From NCBI GenBank assembly GCA_017882995.1, contig JADGOL010000195.1:1-41265 (forward strand): a stretch of 41,265 nucleotides of DNA. Reading direction: 5' to 3'. A program made the position numbers and the translations under genes. Origin of the DNA: Acidimicrobiales bacterium. Lineage in GTDB: Bacteria > Actinomycetota > Acidimicrobiia > Acidimicrobiales > UBA8190. The notes under the pieces are model-generated. The model ran no database searches. It was not told the origin of the DNA and was given only the letters and a program-made list of their open reading frames with translations. This document shows, one piece after another, positions 8,644-20,898 of this stretch. The number at the start of each line of letters is the position of its first letter. Positions within the stretch are counted from its first letter, which is position 1.

Positions 8644-9573
8644 GTGAACTCCCCGCTGGCGTCCGGTGCCACTCGGAGGTCGGCGCAACCGGGATCTCAG
8701 TCGGGCGCCGCCGCTTCTGTCGCCTTGGCGATCTTGGTCATTGCGGTGGTAGCAGTGGTAGCGGTGGCCATCGCCTGGGACCCAGGGACCGCCCCACGCC
8801 GGTCGGACGGTGCGGTCGCCCGGCCCACGACACGAGCAATTCGCGACCGGTCCGCCGCGGCTCCCACCGGTCAAGGGCGGGGGCTTGCCCCGCTCGTGCC
8901 CACAACCGCCATGCCGCTGCGCGTACTCGAGATCGGTGACTCGCTCGGGATCGATCTCGGGGATCAGCTCAAGTCCCAACTCGATGCCACGGGCATGGCC
9001 CGCACCACGGTCGCCTCGGTCGGTGACTCGGGCCTGTCGAACACCACCTACTTCGACTGGCCGGGCCACCTCGCCGGCCTGTTGAACACCGATCGTCCCC
9101 AGATCGTCGTGGTCTTCATGGGAGCCAATGACGACCAGGGCTTGTATGTCAACGGCATCGCCTCCGCCCCGGGCACGCTGACCTGGGTCGAGGGCTATGC
9201 CCAACGGGTGGACGAACTGGTGCGGGAGGCCAGGAGCTCGGGAGCGCGGGTGGTATGGGTCGGCATGCCCCTCATGGCGAACCTCGATCTCGATGCGGCC
9301 ATGCAGCGTGAGAACACGATCTACGAACGCGAGACCGAGAGCTTCTCGGCGACGCTCTATGTGTCTTCCATCTCGGCGCTCGACGCGTCCGGGGTCTATG
9401 AGACCAATGGTGAGGACACCTCGGGCGGACACGTCGCTCTCCGCACCCCCGACGGGGTCCACCTGACGCCGGCGGGCGCCGGCGTGCTCGCCCGAGCGGT
9501 GATCAAGGCCGTCGACCAGCAGTGGGACCTGACTCTGGGGATACCGACGGTGCCTGAGCCCACCACGAACTAG
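8644..9573 (+). CDS. Membrane-anchored SGNH/GDSL hydrolase, DUF459-like
   Basis: N-terminal TM VALAILVIAVVAVVAVAIAW; LRVLEIGDSLGIDLGDQL, VVFMGANDDQ, TPDGVHLTPAG. Confidence 0.85.
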   Translation: MNSPLASGATRRSAQPGSQSGAAASVALAILVIAVVAVVAVAIAWDPGTAPRRSDGAVARPTTRAIRDRSAAAPTGQGRGLAPLVPTTAMPLRVLEIGDSLGIDLGDQLKSQLDATGMARTTVASVGDSGLSNTTYFDWPGHLAGLLNTDRPQIVVVFMGANDDQGLYVNGIASAPGTLTWVEGYAQRVDELVREARSSGARVVWVGMPLMANLDLDAAMQRENTIYERETESFSATLYVSSISALDASGVYETNGEDTSGGHVALRTPDGVHLTPAGAGVLARAVIKAVDQQWDLTLGIPTVPEPTTN

Positions 9574-9596
9574 CCGACGAGGACGAAAGCCACAGA

Positions 9597-9633
9597 CGCG
9601 CTAGCAATGGAACGGAACACCTTCTCTAGCGCG
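9597..9633. terminator. Inverted repeat between convergent genes (bidirectional terminator candidate)
   Basis: CGCGCTAG (9597-9604) / CTAGCGCG (9626-9633), overlapping the stop codon of the minus-strand gene. Confidence 0.45.
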
Positions 9634-10087
9634 GTGGTGACTGCTCACTTGGAGTGTGTCCGGTCCAACGACCGCCGTCCCACCATCGCAACGGATACTC
9701 GTGACTGGGATCTGGATACCACCCCGGTGCGGCCGCACCCGAATAGGGACCCGGAGCCGCGGGCCCGGGCACCCAGCCCGACACAGTCATCTGTCCGGGC
9801 CCGTATTGACCGGCGACCGCTGCCGCCTCGACGGCGATGAGCTTCTTGCGGATATTGAACCAGTAGATCAGTGCGGGAATGGCCAAGATGTTGACGAGGA
9901 TGACCAGCAAGAGCCAGAGGATCTTCTCCTGTCCGGCCAGCTTCCACTGCCAGTCCGGTCGCTTGACGATATCCACGATGGCGACGATGAACATCACCAA
10001 GGAGCCAATGCCGACTACGAACCAGGCCATGAAGAGGAGGAACAACCCAGCGCCGAATGCTCCGGAACTGTTCACGGCCTCCACCAT
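9626..10087 (-). CDS. PLDc_N-like membrane protein with C-terminal DUF2510 domain
   Basis: Two TM segments (FLLFMAWFVVGIGSLVMFIVAIVDIV; ILWLLLVILVNILAIPALIYWF) then APGWYPDPSHEYPLRWWDGGRWTGHT. Confidence 0.8.
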   Translation of the reverse strand: MVEAVNSSGAFGAGLFLLFMAWFVVGIGSLVMFIVAIVDIVKRPDWQWKLAGQEKILWLLLVILVNILAIPALIYWFNIRKKLIAVEAAAVAGQYGPGQMTVSGWVPGPAAPGPYSGAAAPGWYPDPSHEYPLRWWDGGRWTGHTPSEQSPPR

Positions 10088-10170
10088 GGGCCCATGCTAC
10101 GCAAGAGTGCAATCGCCGCGATCCTGGGTCTCATGGGTTTCGTCCAAGGCCCAATCTCGACCCGCATGCT

Positions 10171-11349
10171 TCAGGAAATGGTGATCGAGAGGACTTTCGT
10201 GGTGGAATTCTGTGTGTGGGGTCTAGTACTCGTCTTCTTGTCCAGCGCTTCCACCGTGAAGGTGAACGTCCCAGCATCTCTGTGGTTGGGCATTCCCGAG
10301 ATGACCCCGCTGTGTCTATTGAGCTTGAGTCCCTGAGGGAGCTTCGACGAACCCGGCGCCAGTTTCCAGATGTATGGGGGGTTTCCGCCCCCGGCGGTCA
10401 TGGTGGCTGAATATTCCTGCCCAATCCTTCCGTTGTGCAGCGAGGTCGTGGAGATGATCAGGGGAGTCGCCGCCACGGCGATCACTGGGAAGATGGGCGT
10501 GGAGTACGGGGCCGCCCGCACGATGCCCGACGGTTCGCTGTGATTGAGGTGCGCCGTGCAATTCAAGAGGAGCGAGCTGCCCGATACCTCCAGAGTCAAG
10601 TGGGTTCGCTCGTCCTGCTTGATGGTGATGCTCGTGCCCGATGCCGTGAAGGGCCCGACAGACGCTGCCGAGACCGGGAAGTTGATTGTGAGCCCTTGAT
10701 CGGGCACCGGCGACGGGATGGGAACGTCGAAGGACGCCGTGGACTTCGGGGCTGACGACGGTGATGCCCCGGTGGCGTCGACCTGGGTGGTCGCCGTCCC
10801 GCTGATGTCGCTATTACCCAAGGCGGCAGCAGCACCAACCACTGATGATGGAAGGACCAAGGTGGTCTGGTAGCCGGTCAACTGGAAGTGCTCTCCGGCC
10901 GCGGGGGCCGAAGGTGAAATCGTTCCCGAGGTGACCACGTCGTTGAACACGAGGTTCCCGACCGGGGAACCTGGGCAGTAGAGCTCGTACGGGGCACTGT
11001 CGGCGAAGGCCGGAGATCCCAACCCCTGAATCGACACGATCGCCAGTGTTGAGACGCCAAGCCCAAGGACGGTCACTCCTCGCCGGAGATCGAACAGCCG
11101 CCGAGCCTCTCCCGCCTGCAACCCCGCCGTCCGGTGCACCCGAACCCCCCGTCGCAAAGGCACCCGCCACCTCTGCGAACTCAAGGCTAAACGAGCCCTG
11201 ATGAGGTGTCCACCGACGAAATGACACACAGACGCTGGTCCTCGGTCCGGCGTGGTTGGCCTTCGCGGCTCGCAACCACTCAACGAAGGCAATCCGGCCG
11301 TCACCATGCAGAAATCCCGTCCTGCCCCCGGTCGGCATCCGAACGCCAC
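10171..11349 (-). CDS. Secreted protein with one YELYCPG domain and a C-terminal putative Ig (He_PIG-like) domain; true start uncertain (possibly GTG near 11076)
   Basis: Signal-like VTVLGLGVSTLAIVSIQGLGSPAFA; DSAPYELYCPGSPVGNLVFNDVVTSG...; NGRIGQEYSATMTAGGGNPPYIWKLAPGSSKLPQGLKLNRHSGVISGMPNHRDAGTFTFTVEALD. Confidence 0.75.
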   Translation of the reverse strand: MAFGCRPGAGRDFCMVTAGLPSLSGCEPRRPTTPDRGPASVCHFVGGHLIRARLALSSQRWRVPLRRGVRVHRTAGLQAGEARRLFDLRRGVTVLGLGVSTLAIVSIQGLGSPAFADSAPYELYCPGSPVGNLVFNDVVTSGTISPSAPAAGEHFQLTGYQTTLVLPSSVVGAAAALGNSDISGTATTQVDATGASPSSAPKSTASFDVPIPSPVPDQGLTINFPVSAASVGPFTASGTSITIKQDERTHLTLEVSGSSLLLNCTAHLNHSEPSGIVRAAPYSTPIFPVIAVAATPLIISTTSLHNGRIGQEYSATMTAGGGNPPYIWKLAPGSSKLPQGLKLNRHSGVISGMPNHRDAGTFTFTVEALDKKTSTRPHTQNSTTKVLSITIS

Positions 11350-11471
11350 AGAGTGTGACCAGACAATCCCTCGAGCACGGACGACGGAGTCGCCCCTACG
11401 CTCTAAAGCAGACGACTGGTGAGACCGATCTAAGCCGGTGGACTCGCACGACGGACCTGGAGGGTTGCGCC

Positions 11472-12044
11472 ATGTCCCTGCTGCGTGGCAGGAAGCTGAG
11501 ACAAGGGATCGACGGGTCTCGGATGCCCCTGGACTGGCGGCAGCGGGCCATGACCGTCGGCGTTCCCAAGAGCGGTCGAATCGTCTTGGAACAACTCGAG
11601 ACTCGGGCCACCTCAGAGACGGGGTTCGTGGAGCACGTGGCCGAGATCGTCAGAGAGTTGGAAGACGATCCCGCCATGCTGACCTTCGGACTCTTCCACA
11701 CGCCGGAGCACACCATGACGGGCGTGGTGATCGTGGTCGGGAAAGTTGGGCTCGTGCTGCTCGATGCCGAAGACAGACACCCGTTCGCGGATTTCCGGTG
11801 GGAGACGCTCTGTCGCTTCGATCTGAAGCGCGACCGTAGCTACCAGATCGTCGGCCTTGCCTGGTACGAAGGGGAAAGGGACATCACAGAGCGCATCGGG
11901 GAAGAGACTCCGCTCGAACTGTCAGAGATGCGGTTCGCCTACATGTACATGCATGCCGACGACGAGCTTCTGACCTTCGTCAAAGAAGCCTTTGATGAAG
12001 CCGCGATACCCGAGGCACTGCATCGCAGGCCACCGCTACTCTGA
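11472..12044 (+). CDS. Hypothetical protein
   Basis: ATG start MSLLRGRKLRQG; balanced composition; convergent with next gene and separated from it by a hairpin. Confidence 0.6.
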   Translation: MSLLRGRKLRQGIDGSRMPLDWRQRAMTVGVPKSGRIVLEQLETRATSETGFVEHVAEIVRELEDDPAMLTFGLFHTPEHTMTGVVIVVGKVGLVLLDAEDRHPFADFRWETLCRFDLKRDRSYQIVGLAWYEGERDITERIGEETPLELSEMRFAYMYMHADDELLTFVKEAFDEAAIPEALHRRPPLL

Positions 12045-12067
12045 CTACTGTCAGCGTCCGTAGTCAG
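12041..12067. terminator. Bidirectional terminator candidate between convergent genes
   Basis: CTGACTAC (12041-12048) / GTAGTCAG (12060-12067), perfect 8-bp arms. Confidence 0.5.
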
Positions 12068-12089
12068 CTACACAAGCCCGATCAGACAA

Positions 12090-12410
12090 CTACAGCTTGC
12101 GGCACTTGATCGCAGTTCCGTAGGCGCAGATCTCGGTCCAGTTCCCGCCCATCTCGGACGTGTCGAACCGCATGGCCAAGATCGCGTCTGCGCCTTTCGC
12201 CTCGGCCTCCTGCACCATCCGCTCGGTGACCTCTTGGCGACTGGCGATCAAGTTCTTGGTCATTCCTTTGAGCTCGCCACCAGCAAGGGACTTGAACGAC
12301 GCTCCAATCTGGGAGCCGACATTCCGACTCCGAACAGTCAGACCGAATACCTCACCGAGGACGTCAGTGACTTCGTAGCCCGGCAGGTCGTTCATGGTGG
12401 AGATCAGCAT
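12090..12410 (-). CDS. YbjQ/UPF0145 family (putative heavy-metal-binding) protein
   Basis: LPGYEVTDVLGEVFGLTVRSRNVGSQIGASFKSLAGGELKGMTKNLIASRQEVTERMVQEAEAKGADAILAMRFDTS. Confidence 0.9.
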   Translation of the reverse strand: MLISTMNDLPGYEVTDVLGEVFGLTVRSRNVGSQIGASFKSLAGGELKGMTKNLIASRQEVTERMVQEAEAKGADAILAMRFDTSEMGGNWTEICAYGTAIKCRKL

Positions 12411-12542
12411 CTCAGCCTCCGTTCGCCGCTGCGACGATGACTCAGACTACCCCCGCGCTCTCGTGCGGTGTGGGCCCATCTTGCACACTCCAACTCGATC
12501 TTCCGACCGGCGATCTCGTCTCGCTGATGGGCGGTCGCCAAC

Positions 12543-14390
12543 TCACAGATCCCACGCACGGCGGCGACCGCTGGCCTCGAAGGCCTGGCGCAGAGCATCT
12601 TCAGCTTGTGATGTGAAAACGCGATAGGAGTCGTGTGCTCCTGTGCGCACATAGATCGGGTCCCCACCGACGAGATCGGAGCGAAACCTTTGGCAGACGA
12701 GCGTGCGGGTGAGAACCTTGTTGGTCGGAGTGGTGGGAAGTGCCTTGCAGAGGCGAACGAAGCGCGGCCACCACTTGGGACTGAGATCGGTTTGCTCGGT
12801 CAACCAGGCAGCGAACGACCTGCCGTCGAACTCGGCGCCTTCTCGAAGCACCAGCGCCACCATAACCTGGTCGCCTGAGTCGGAATCGGGGACGCCGTAC
12901 ACCGACGCCATCACGACGTCGGGGTGACGAGCCACGATGGCTTCGATCGGGGCCGCCGGAAAATTCTCTCCGTCCACTCGCAACCAGTCCGTTGTCCGAC
13001 CCGCGAAGAACACCCAACCGTCGTCGTCGACATAGGCGAGGTCACCACTCCAGTACCAGCCGTTGCGTGTGGTTCGGTGCATGGCCTCCTCGTTGTGGTA
13101 ATACCCCTCGAATGGGCCCACGCCGAGAGTGTTCACGATTTCGCCGACGCACTCCTCGGCGTTCATGAGACGGCCAGCCCCGTCGAAGTTCGCTCTCGGA
13201 ACCTCGTCACCCCCGGAATCGACGACAAGGATCCCCTCGCGCAACTGTCCGACGGAACCGCGCGGAGGGCCTCCGGAGCGATCCAACGCGATCGCTCCTT
13301 CAGTTGATCCGAAGACGTCGACGATAGTGATCCCGAAACGCTGAGCGGCAGCTTCCACGACACGGGGCGAGCCTTCGTTACCGAAGGCGATTCTCAAGGT
13401 GTTGTTCGCATCGTCGTCCCGCTCGGGCGTGGACAACAGGTAGGCGAGCAACTTACCGGTGTAGTTGAACCACGTCGCGCCGTAACGTCGCACATCGGGC
13501 AGAAACCGCGATGCACTGAAGCGACGGGCGAGGGAAAGAGATGCGCCTGCGACCAGCGCGGGTGCCAGACCCGACATCAAGGAATTGGCATGGAACAGAG
13601 GCATGGCCGCGTACCCGACGTCATCAGGACCGACGCCGAGCATCGTCGCCATCCGCTGGCCCGTCGTGAGCAGTCTGCGCTGCGTGCATCGCACCGCCTT
13701 CGGTGCAGCTGAGGTACCGGAAGTGAACAGCAACGCCCACAGGGTTTCCAGTTCACACTCGAGCTCAGACCGACCTTCGGGGCTCTCGCCCCCTGGGTCA
13801 TCTCTTGCGGCGACGGCGACCGCATCATCCAACAACTCGCCCATCGACCTGGGCGGGTCATCAGCATCGACAAAGCGCTCAGAGACGAGGATGCCTCCCG
13901 ACAGATCCAACCCCTCAATGGCCGGGTGGAGCAAGGCTTGATGGCGAGGCTCGGTGATCAGAAGCTGTACATCGGTGTGTGAGATGTCGCGAGCCAGGTG
14001 CTCGTCGCGCCGCGTGTGGTTCAGCCCGACCACCGCCGCTCCCACAAGTCCCGCTCCGCACAGCGCAAACACATAGTCCGGGGTGTTGTCCAACAGTATG
14101 GCGACATGGGGAGGCCGATCGGGATCGAGTCGAGTGCGGTAGAGCGCGGCAAAACGCTCGGCCTCGACAAGGAGCTCCGCGTGAGTCCAGATCTGGTCGC
14201 CGAAGTGGAGGGCGGGGCGGCTGGAGTAACCCGCGTCGAGACCGTTGCGTCTCAGAAGGGCGGCGACGTTGCGAGCTGGGAGGGGCACTTCATGGAGGGG
14301 TGGAGCGAACACCAGTGGTTCGGCCACCTCAGTGGATTGCCGAGAGCGAGGGGCGGCACGCCTTTCGCTCGCCACTGTCTCTATGCGCAA
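12543..14390 (-). CDS. AMP-binding acyl-CoA synthetase (FadD17-like)
   Basis: LLFTSGTSAAPKAVRCTQRRLL AMP-binding signature; VDVFGSTEGAI; WYWSGDLAYVDDDGWVFFAGRTTDWLRVDGENF. Confidence 0.9.
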   Translation of the reverse strand: MRIETVASERRAAPRSRQSTEVAEPLVFAPPLHEVPLPARNVAALLRRNGLDAGYSSRPALHFGDQIWTHAELLVEAERFAALYRTRLDPDRPPHVAILLDNTPDYVFALCGAGLVGAAVVGLNHTRRDEHLARDISHTDVQLLITEPRHQALLHPAIEGLDLSGGILVSERFVDADDPPRSMGELLDDAVAVAARDDPGGESPEGRSELECELETLWALLFTSGTSAAPKAVRCTQRRLLTTGQRMATMLGVGPDDVGYAAMPLFHANSLMSGLAPALVAGASLSLARRFSASRFLPDVRRYGATWFNYTGKLLAYLLSTPERDDDANNTLRIAFGNEGSPRVVEAAAQRFGITIVDVFGSTEGAIALDRSGGPPRGSVGQLREGILVVDSGGDEVPRANFDGAGRLMNAEECVGEIVNTLGVGPFEGYYHNEEAMHRTTRNGWYWSGDLAYVDDDGWVFFAGRTTDWLRVDGENFPAAPIEAIVARHPDVVMASVYGVPDSDSGDQVMVALVLREGAEFDGRSFAAWLTEQTDLSPKWWPRFVRLCKALPTTPTNKVLTRTLVCQRFRSDLVGGDPIYVRTGAHDSYRVFTSQAEDALRQAFEASGRRRAWDL

Positions 14391-14427
14391 CCACGCTCTG
14401 CATCACCGTCACTCCTGCTGCGTGGGA

Positions 14428-17045
<2,618 letters not shown>

Positions 17046-17310
17046 CCGGCGTGGCCTTCGGGGCCGGGCCGGGCCCGGTCCGCAAGTCGCCACCGGCGAC
17101 GACGTCACGGAACGGGTAGCGCCGAACCGAGCCCCGACTTGGACACGAGACGCCAATCGGGTGAACATCGCCGGACCATGTTCGGCCCCCGACGATCAGG
17201 GCGGGGAAGGGATGTCGTCGCTCTCTCGGCCGAGTGTCAGTATTCCTTGGCAGACCTCGCGGTGGCGGCTCTCGTGTCCGTTCGCCACGGGCCGAGCACT
17301 CGGAGAAGCC

Positions 17311-18513
17311 ATGGCCAGCGAAGAGTCGTCCCGGGGAGAAGACGAGGGTCCCTCGGGTGATCCACAGGCACCGGGGCCGCTGGCGGGACTCCGCGTCATC
17401 GAGCTCGCCGGGCTCGGGCCCGGGCCATTCTGCGCCATGGTTCTGGCCGACCTGGGGGCGGAGGTCATGCGCGTGGAGCGAGTCAAGATGCCCGAAGCGG
17501 GCCCGGGCTCTGTCGACCGTCGGCAGGTCCTGACGAGAGGACGGCCGGCCATAGGGGTCGACCTCAAGCGCGAGCAGGGAATCGAGCTGGTACTCGACAT
17601 GGTCGAACATGCCGATGTGCTGATCGAGGGATTCCGTCCAGGTGTCCTCGAGCGGATCGGTCTCGGTCCGACTGTTTGCCTCGAGCGCAATCCCCGACTG
17701 ATCTACGGACGGATCACCGGATACGGGCGGGACGGACCTTTGGCCGCCGAAGCCGGCCATGACATCAACTACATCTCCATCGCCGGGGCCCTTGCCCCCA
17801 TCGGCCGGCGAGGCGAAGCTCCCGTCCCGCCGCTGAACCTGATCGCCGACTTCGGTGGCGGAGGGATGCTCCTAGCGATGGGAGTTCTCGCAGCAATCTT
17901 CGAGCGGACTCGCTCCGATCGTGGCCAGGTGGTCGACGCCGCCATGGTGGACGGCGCCGCATTGCTCACCACGATGTTTCATCAGATCCGCGCCCTGTCC
18001 CTCTGGCACGACGAGCGTGGGACCAATTCCATGGACACGGGCGCCCACTATTACAACGTGTATGAGACATCTGATGGTGAATTCGTGTCCGTCGGGGCCA
18101 TGGAGTCTCACTTCTACCATTCGTTCATGAAGGGACTCGGCTTTTCCGAGGAGGACATCCCTCCACAAGACGACCAATCACAGTGGGAGTCTCTGAAGCA
18201 GCGCGTCGCAGAGATCTTCCGAAGCAGGACACGGGACGAGTGGTTGGACACATTCCGAGGCACCGATGCCTGCGTGACCCCGGTGTTGTCACTGGGCGAA
18301 GCCCCCGGCCACCCTCACAACCTCCAACGTGGCACTTTTGTCGACGTCGGGGGCGTCTTGGAGCCGGCGCCGGCACCAAGATTCAGCCGCACCCCTCCCC
18401 CAGCTCCTTCTCCGGCACCGGGCCCGGGTGTCCACGCCCTCGAGGCACTCCTCGGGTGGGGGCTCATGCGGAACGAAATCGACCGCCTGGTCGAAGATGG
18501 GGTCATCGACTGA
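17311..18513 (+). CDS. CaiB/BaiF-type CoA-transferase (alpha-methylacyl-CoA racemase-like)
   Basis: PLAGLRVIELAGLGPGPFCAMVLADLGAEVMRVER; YGRITGYGRDGPLAAEAGHDINYISIAGAL. Confidence 0.92.
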   Translation: MASEESSRGEDEGPSGDPQAPGPLAGLRVIELAGLGPGPFCAMVLADLGAEVMRVERVKMPEAGPGSVDRRQVLTRGRPAIGVDLKREQGIELVLDMVEHADVLIEGFRPGVLERIGLGPTVCLERNPRLIYGRITGYGRDGPLAAEAGHDINYISIAGALAPIGRRGEAPVPPLNLIADFGGGGMLLAMGVLAAIFERTRSDRGQVVDAAMVDGAALLTTMFHQIRALSLWHDERGTNSMDTGAHYYNVYETSDGEFVSVGAMESHFYHSFMKGLGFSEEDIPPQDDQSQWESLKQRVAEIFRSRTRDEWLDTFRGTDACVTPVLSLGEAPGHPHNLQRGTFVDVGGVLEPAPAPRFSRTPPPAPSPAPGPGVHALEALLGWGLMRNEIDRLVEDGVID

Positions 18514-18598
18514 TCCGACCCGGGGGTCAACCAGCACGGTTGGGTCGGTTCGACAAGCACCGCCACGACGCGGCGCAGCGAGCAGAGAGCAAATCGCT

Positions 18599-19054
18599 AT
18601 GAGTCACACACAGCTCACAAGAAGGACCGTGGCCATGACCGTGGCCCTGGCAGTGTTGGGTGCTGCGTGTGCTCTCGTTGTGACCGATCAAAGGGGGCGT
18701 ACCGAGGTCCGCCGAACCACAGATGCATTGACGACGGCGGTCAATCGCCAACGACAAGAGAGCGGGCGACTCCTGAGCACCCGGGCGCAGATGCGAACGA
18801 CGGTGTCAGAGGCGCGAACGCTGCAGATGTCTATCTCGCGGACTCAGGCCTCTCTTGCCACCTCGAATGCGTCGATCTCATCGGTGGAAAAGGGCCTCGA
18901 GTTCGGGGGCTTCAACATCTCCGAACTCAACACGTGTCTCGGCGGCGTGACCCAGGCACTCGACCAGGCGGCAGTCGGACAGACCAAGGGCGCACTCTCG
19001 TCACTCGGGGCGGCAGCGGCGAGTTGCGAAGCGGCCAAGCCCGGCGGAGGGTAG
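18599..19054 (+). CDS. Membrane-anchored coiled-coil protein with C-terminal 'NxxxLNTC...C' module
   Basis: TM VAMTVALAVLGAACALVV; heptad-like region; FNISELNTCLGGVTQALDQAAVGQTKGALSSLGAAAASC. Confidence 0.7.
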   Translation: MSHTQLTRRTVAMTVALAVLGAACALVVTDQRGRTEVRRTTDALTTAVNRQRQESGRLLSTRAQMRTTVSEARTLQMSISRTQASLATSNASISSVEKGLEFGGFNISELNTCLGGVTQALDQAAVGQTKGALSSLGAAAASCEAAKPGGG

Positions 19055-19056
19055 GT

Positions 19057-20367
19057 GTGGGCCGCCATCGCGCGGGTCGGACCGTTGGATACCTGGTGAT
19101 CCTCTTGCTCCTCTGCCTCGGTTTGGTCGACGACCTTCTGACACAAGTGCGACTTCACCACGCGCAGGTCAGCCTGGCTGTCACCCGGAGAGCGCTGGAT
19201 CGGAGCTCGAGAGAACTGGACTCGGCGCAGCAGACATTGGCGGTAACCAATGCGGCGAAAGTGGCCGATCAGGCGGCACTGAGCCAGCTCTCCGGTGAAC
19301 TCGCTTCTGCTCAACAACGGCTCACTCAGGCCAAGCAGGGTCTGGAATTGCAGAACTACAACATCACCACCCTCAACACCTGCGTGTCTGGCGTGCTGCA
19401 GGCGGTGAAGGACATTCAGGCGGGCCAAGCGCAAGCCGCGATCAGTGCCATCAGCGGTGTGGCGCGCCCGTGCCAGAACCTCCAGGGGTCCAACCCGGGC
19501 GGGCCCGCCTACCCGTTCGACTTCCCCGACCCCGACGTCCTCGACGTTGCCGGGACGTATTTCGCGTACGCCACCAACTCGGCTGGCGGGAACATCCAGA
19601 TCATCAAATCGAATGATCTCTCGCACTGGAAGACGGTCGGAGATGCGCTTCCGAAACCGGCGTCCTGGGCGTCGACGGGGTATACGTGGGCACCAGGAGT
19701 TCTCCATCACCGGCGGCGGTTCCTCCTCTATTACTCGACCGTTCGCCACCACGGCCTCGTCTCGGAACAATGCATCTCCGTGGCGACGGCGCGTCACCCC
19801 GGGGGTCCCTTCGTCGACTCGTCCCAGGCACCGCTCTTATGTCAAGCCGCCCTCGGCGGGTCCATCGACCCCGCGCCGTACACCGATGCATCGGGCAAGC
19901 CCTACCTCACTTGGAAGTCGAACGGAGGAGCCGGCCAGCCGGCGACGATCTGGGCCGAGGCTCTCTCGCCATCGGGCATCACCATGGCGCCACATAGTTC
20001 ACCGACCACTCTGCTCCGGCCCACTCAACCCTGGGAGGGGTCGGTCGTGGAAGGCGCCTTCATGTGGTCTTCAGCGGGCTCCTACTACCTCTTCTACTCG
20101 GGGAACAACTGGAATAGTGCGTCCTATGCCATCGGGGTAGCTCTCTGCACGGGGCCACTTGGCCCCTGTACGAAACCCCTCGATGGCCCCTTCTACATAT
20201 CGAAATCGAATCTGGCAGGCCCCGGTGGCGCCTCGTTGTTTCGGGACCCTCAGGGCAATCCTTGGGTGGCCTTCCACGCGTGGCTGCCCGGTGCCGTCGG
20301 ATACCCAAACGCCCGCCTCCTCTTCGTGCGGCCCTTGGCTTCTCTGGGCAATCTGCCTCCGCCGTAG
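19057..20367 (+). CDS. Membrane-anchored coiled-coil + GH43-type glycoside hydrolase
   Basis: TM VGYLVILLLLCLGLVDDLL; YNITTLNTCVSGVLQAVKDIQ...C; FPDPDVLDVAGTYFAYAT, SIDPAPYTDASGKPYLTWKSNG, EGSVVEGAFMWSSAGSYYLFYSGNNW. Confidence 0.8.
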   Translation: MGRHRAGRTVGYLVILLLLCLGLVDDLLTQVRLHHAQVSLAVTRRALDRSSRELDSAQQTLAVTNAAKVADQAALSQLSGELASAQQRLTQAKQGLELQNYNITTLNTCVSGVLQAVKDIQAGQAQAAISAISGVARPCQNLQGSNPGGPAYPFDFPDPDVLDVAGTYFAYATNSAGGNIQIIKSNDLSHWKTVGDALPKPASWASTGYTWAPGVLHHRRRFLLYYSTVRHHGLVSEQCISVATARHPGGPFVDSSQAPLLCQAALGGSIDPAPYTDASGKPYLTWKSNGGAGQPATIWAEALSPSGITMAPHSSPTTLLRPTQPWEGSVVEGAFMWSSAGSYYLFYSGNNWNSASYAIGVALCTGPLGPCTKPLDGPFYISKSNLAGPGGASLFRDPQGNPWVAFHAWLPGAVGYPNARLLFVRPLASLGNLPPP

Positions 20368-20482
20368 CGCACGCCCGTCTGGGACGGTTCGGTTGGAGTG
20401 GCTGACAGGGACGACCGCGCTTCATGGTGTGGGTCACTCGGTATCACTCCTCAAGCTGGGTCACTCGACGAGACTGCGAACC

Positions 20483-20809
20483 ATGGCATTTGGTCAACAA
20501 GCTGGCCCACCTGCCTCGGCGAGCCAGGTGCGAGAGCTGCTGGCCCTCCTCAAGAACGCGGGCCACACCAGCTTCCGCGAGGCGCGCGGCCCAATGGGGT
20601 TGACTCAACGTCAAGCCTCGGGCAACTTCACTCGCGACGAGGCGACGGAGTTCATCGACCGGCTGCAGGATGCAGAGTTCACGGGGACAGCAGTTGCTGT
20701 AGTCCCGGCTTCTCGGCTGTCGGCAACAGAACAGTTGCTTCGGCGCATGCCCGCCGAGCAGCTCGCTGAGGAGCTTCACCGTCGGGGTTGGACGGCGTCC
20801 AAGCCCTGA
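20483..20809 (+). CDS. Small conserved-looking hypothetical protein
   Basis: MAFGQQAGPPASASQVRELLALLKNAGHTSFREARGPMGLTQRQASGNFTRDEATEFIDRLQ; full ORF with sensible composition. Confidence 0.7.
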   Translation: MAFGQQAGPPASASQVRELLALLKNAGHTSFREARGPMGLTQRQASGNFTRDEATEFIDRLQDAEFTGTAVAVVPASRLSATEQLLRRMPAEQLAEELHRRGWTASKP

Positions 20810-20898
20810 TCCCGGCCGGAGATGCGCGCCGCCTGGGGGTTGCCGGCCACGAAGTCTCGTCTCGAGACACTTGTCCCTGGCCTCACAGGTGATGCCCG

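Noticed and set aside
17046-17110. GC-rich palindromes (ggccgggcccgg) after the Rieske gene as a terminator
   Set aside because: Compact GC-rich palindromes are frequent by chance at this composition; no T-run and no clean stem-loop.
18844-19797. 317-aa minus-strand ORF
   Set aside because: Antisense to the coiled-coil/GH43 genes.
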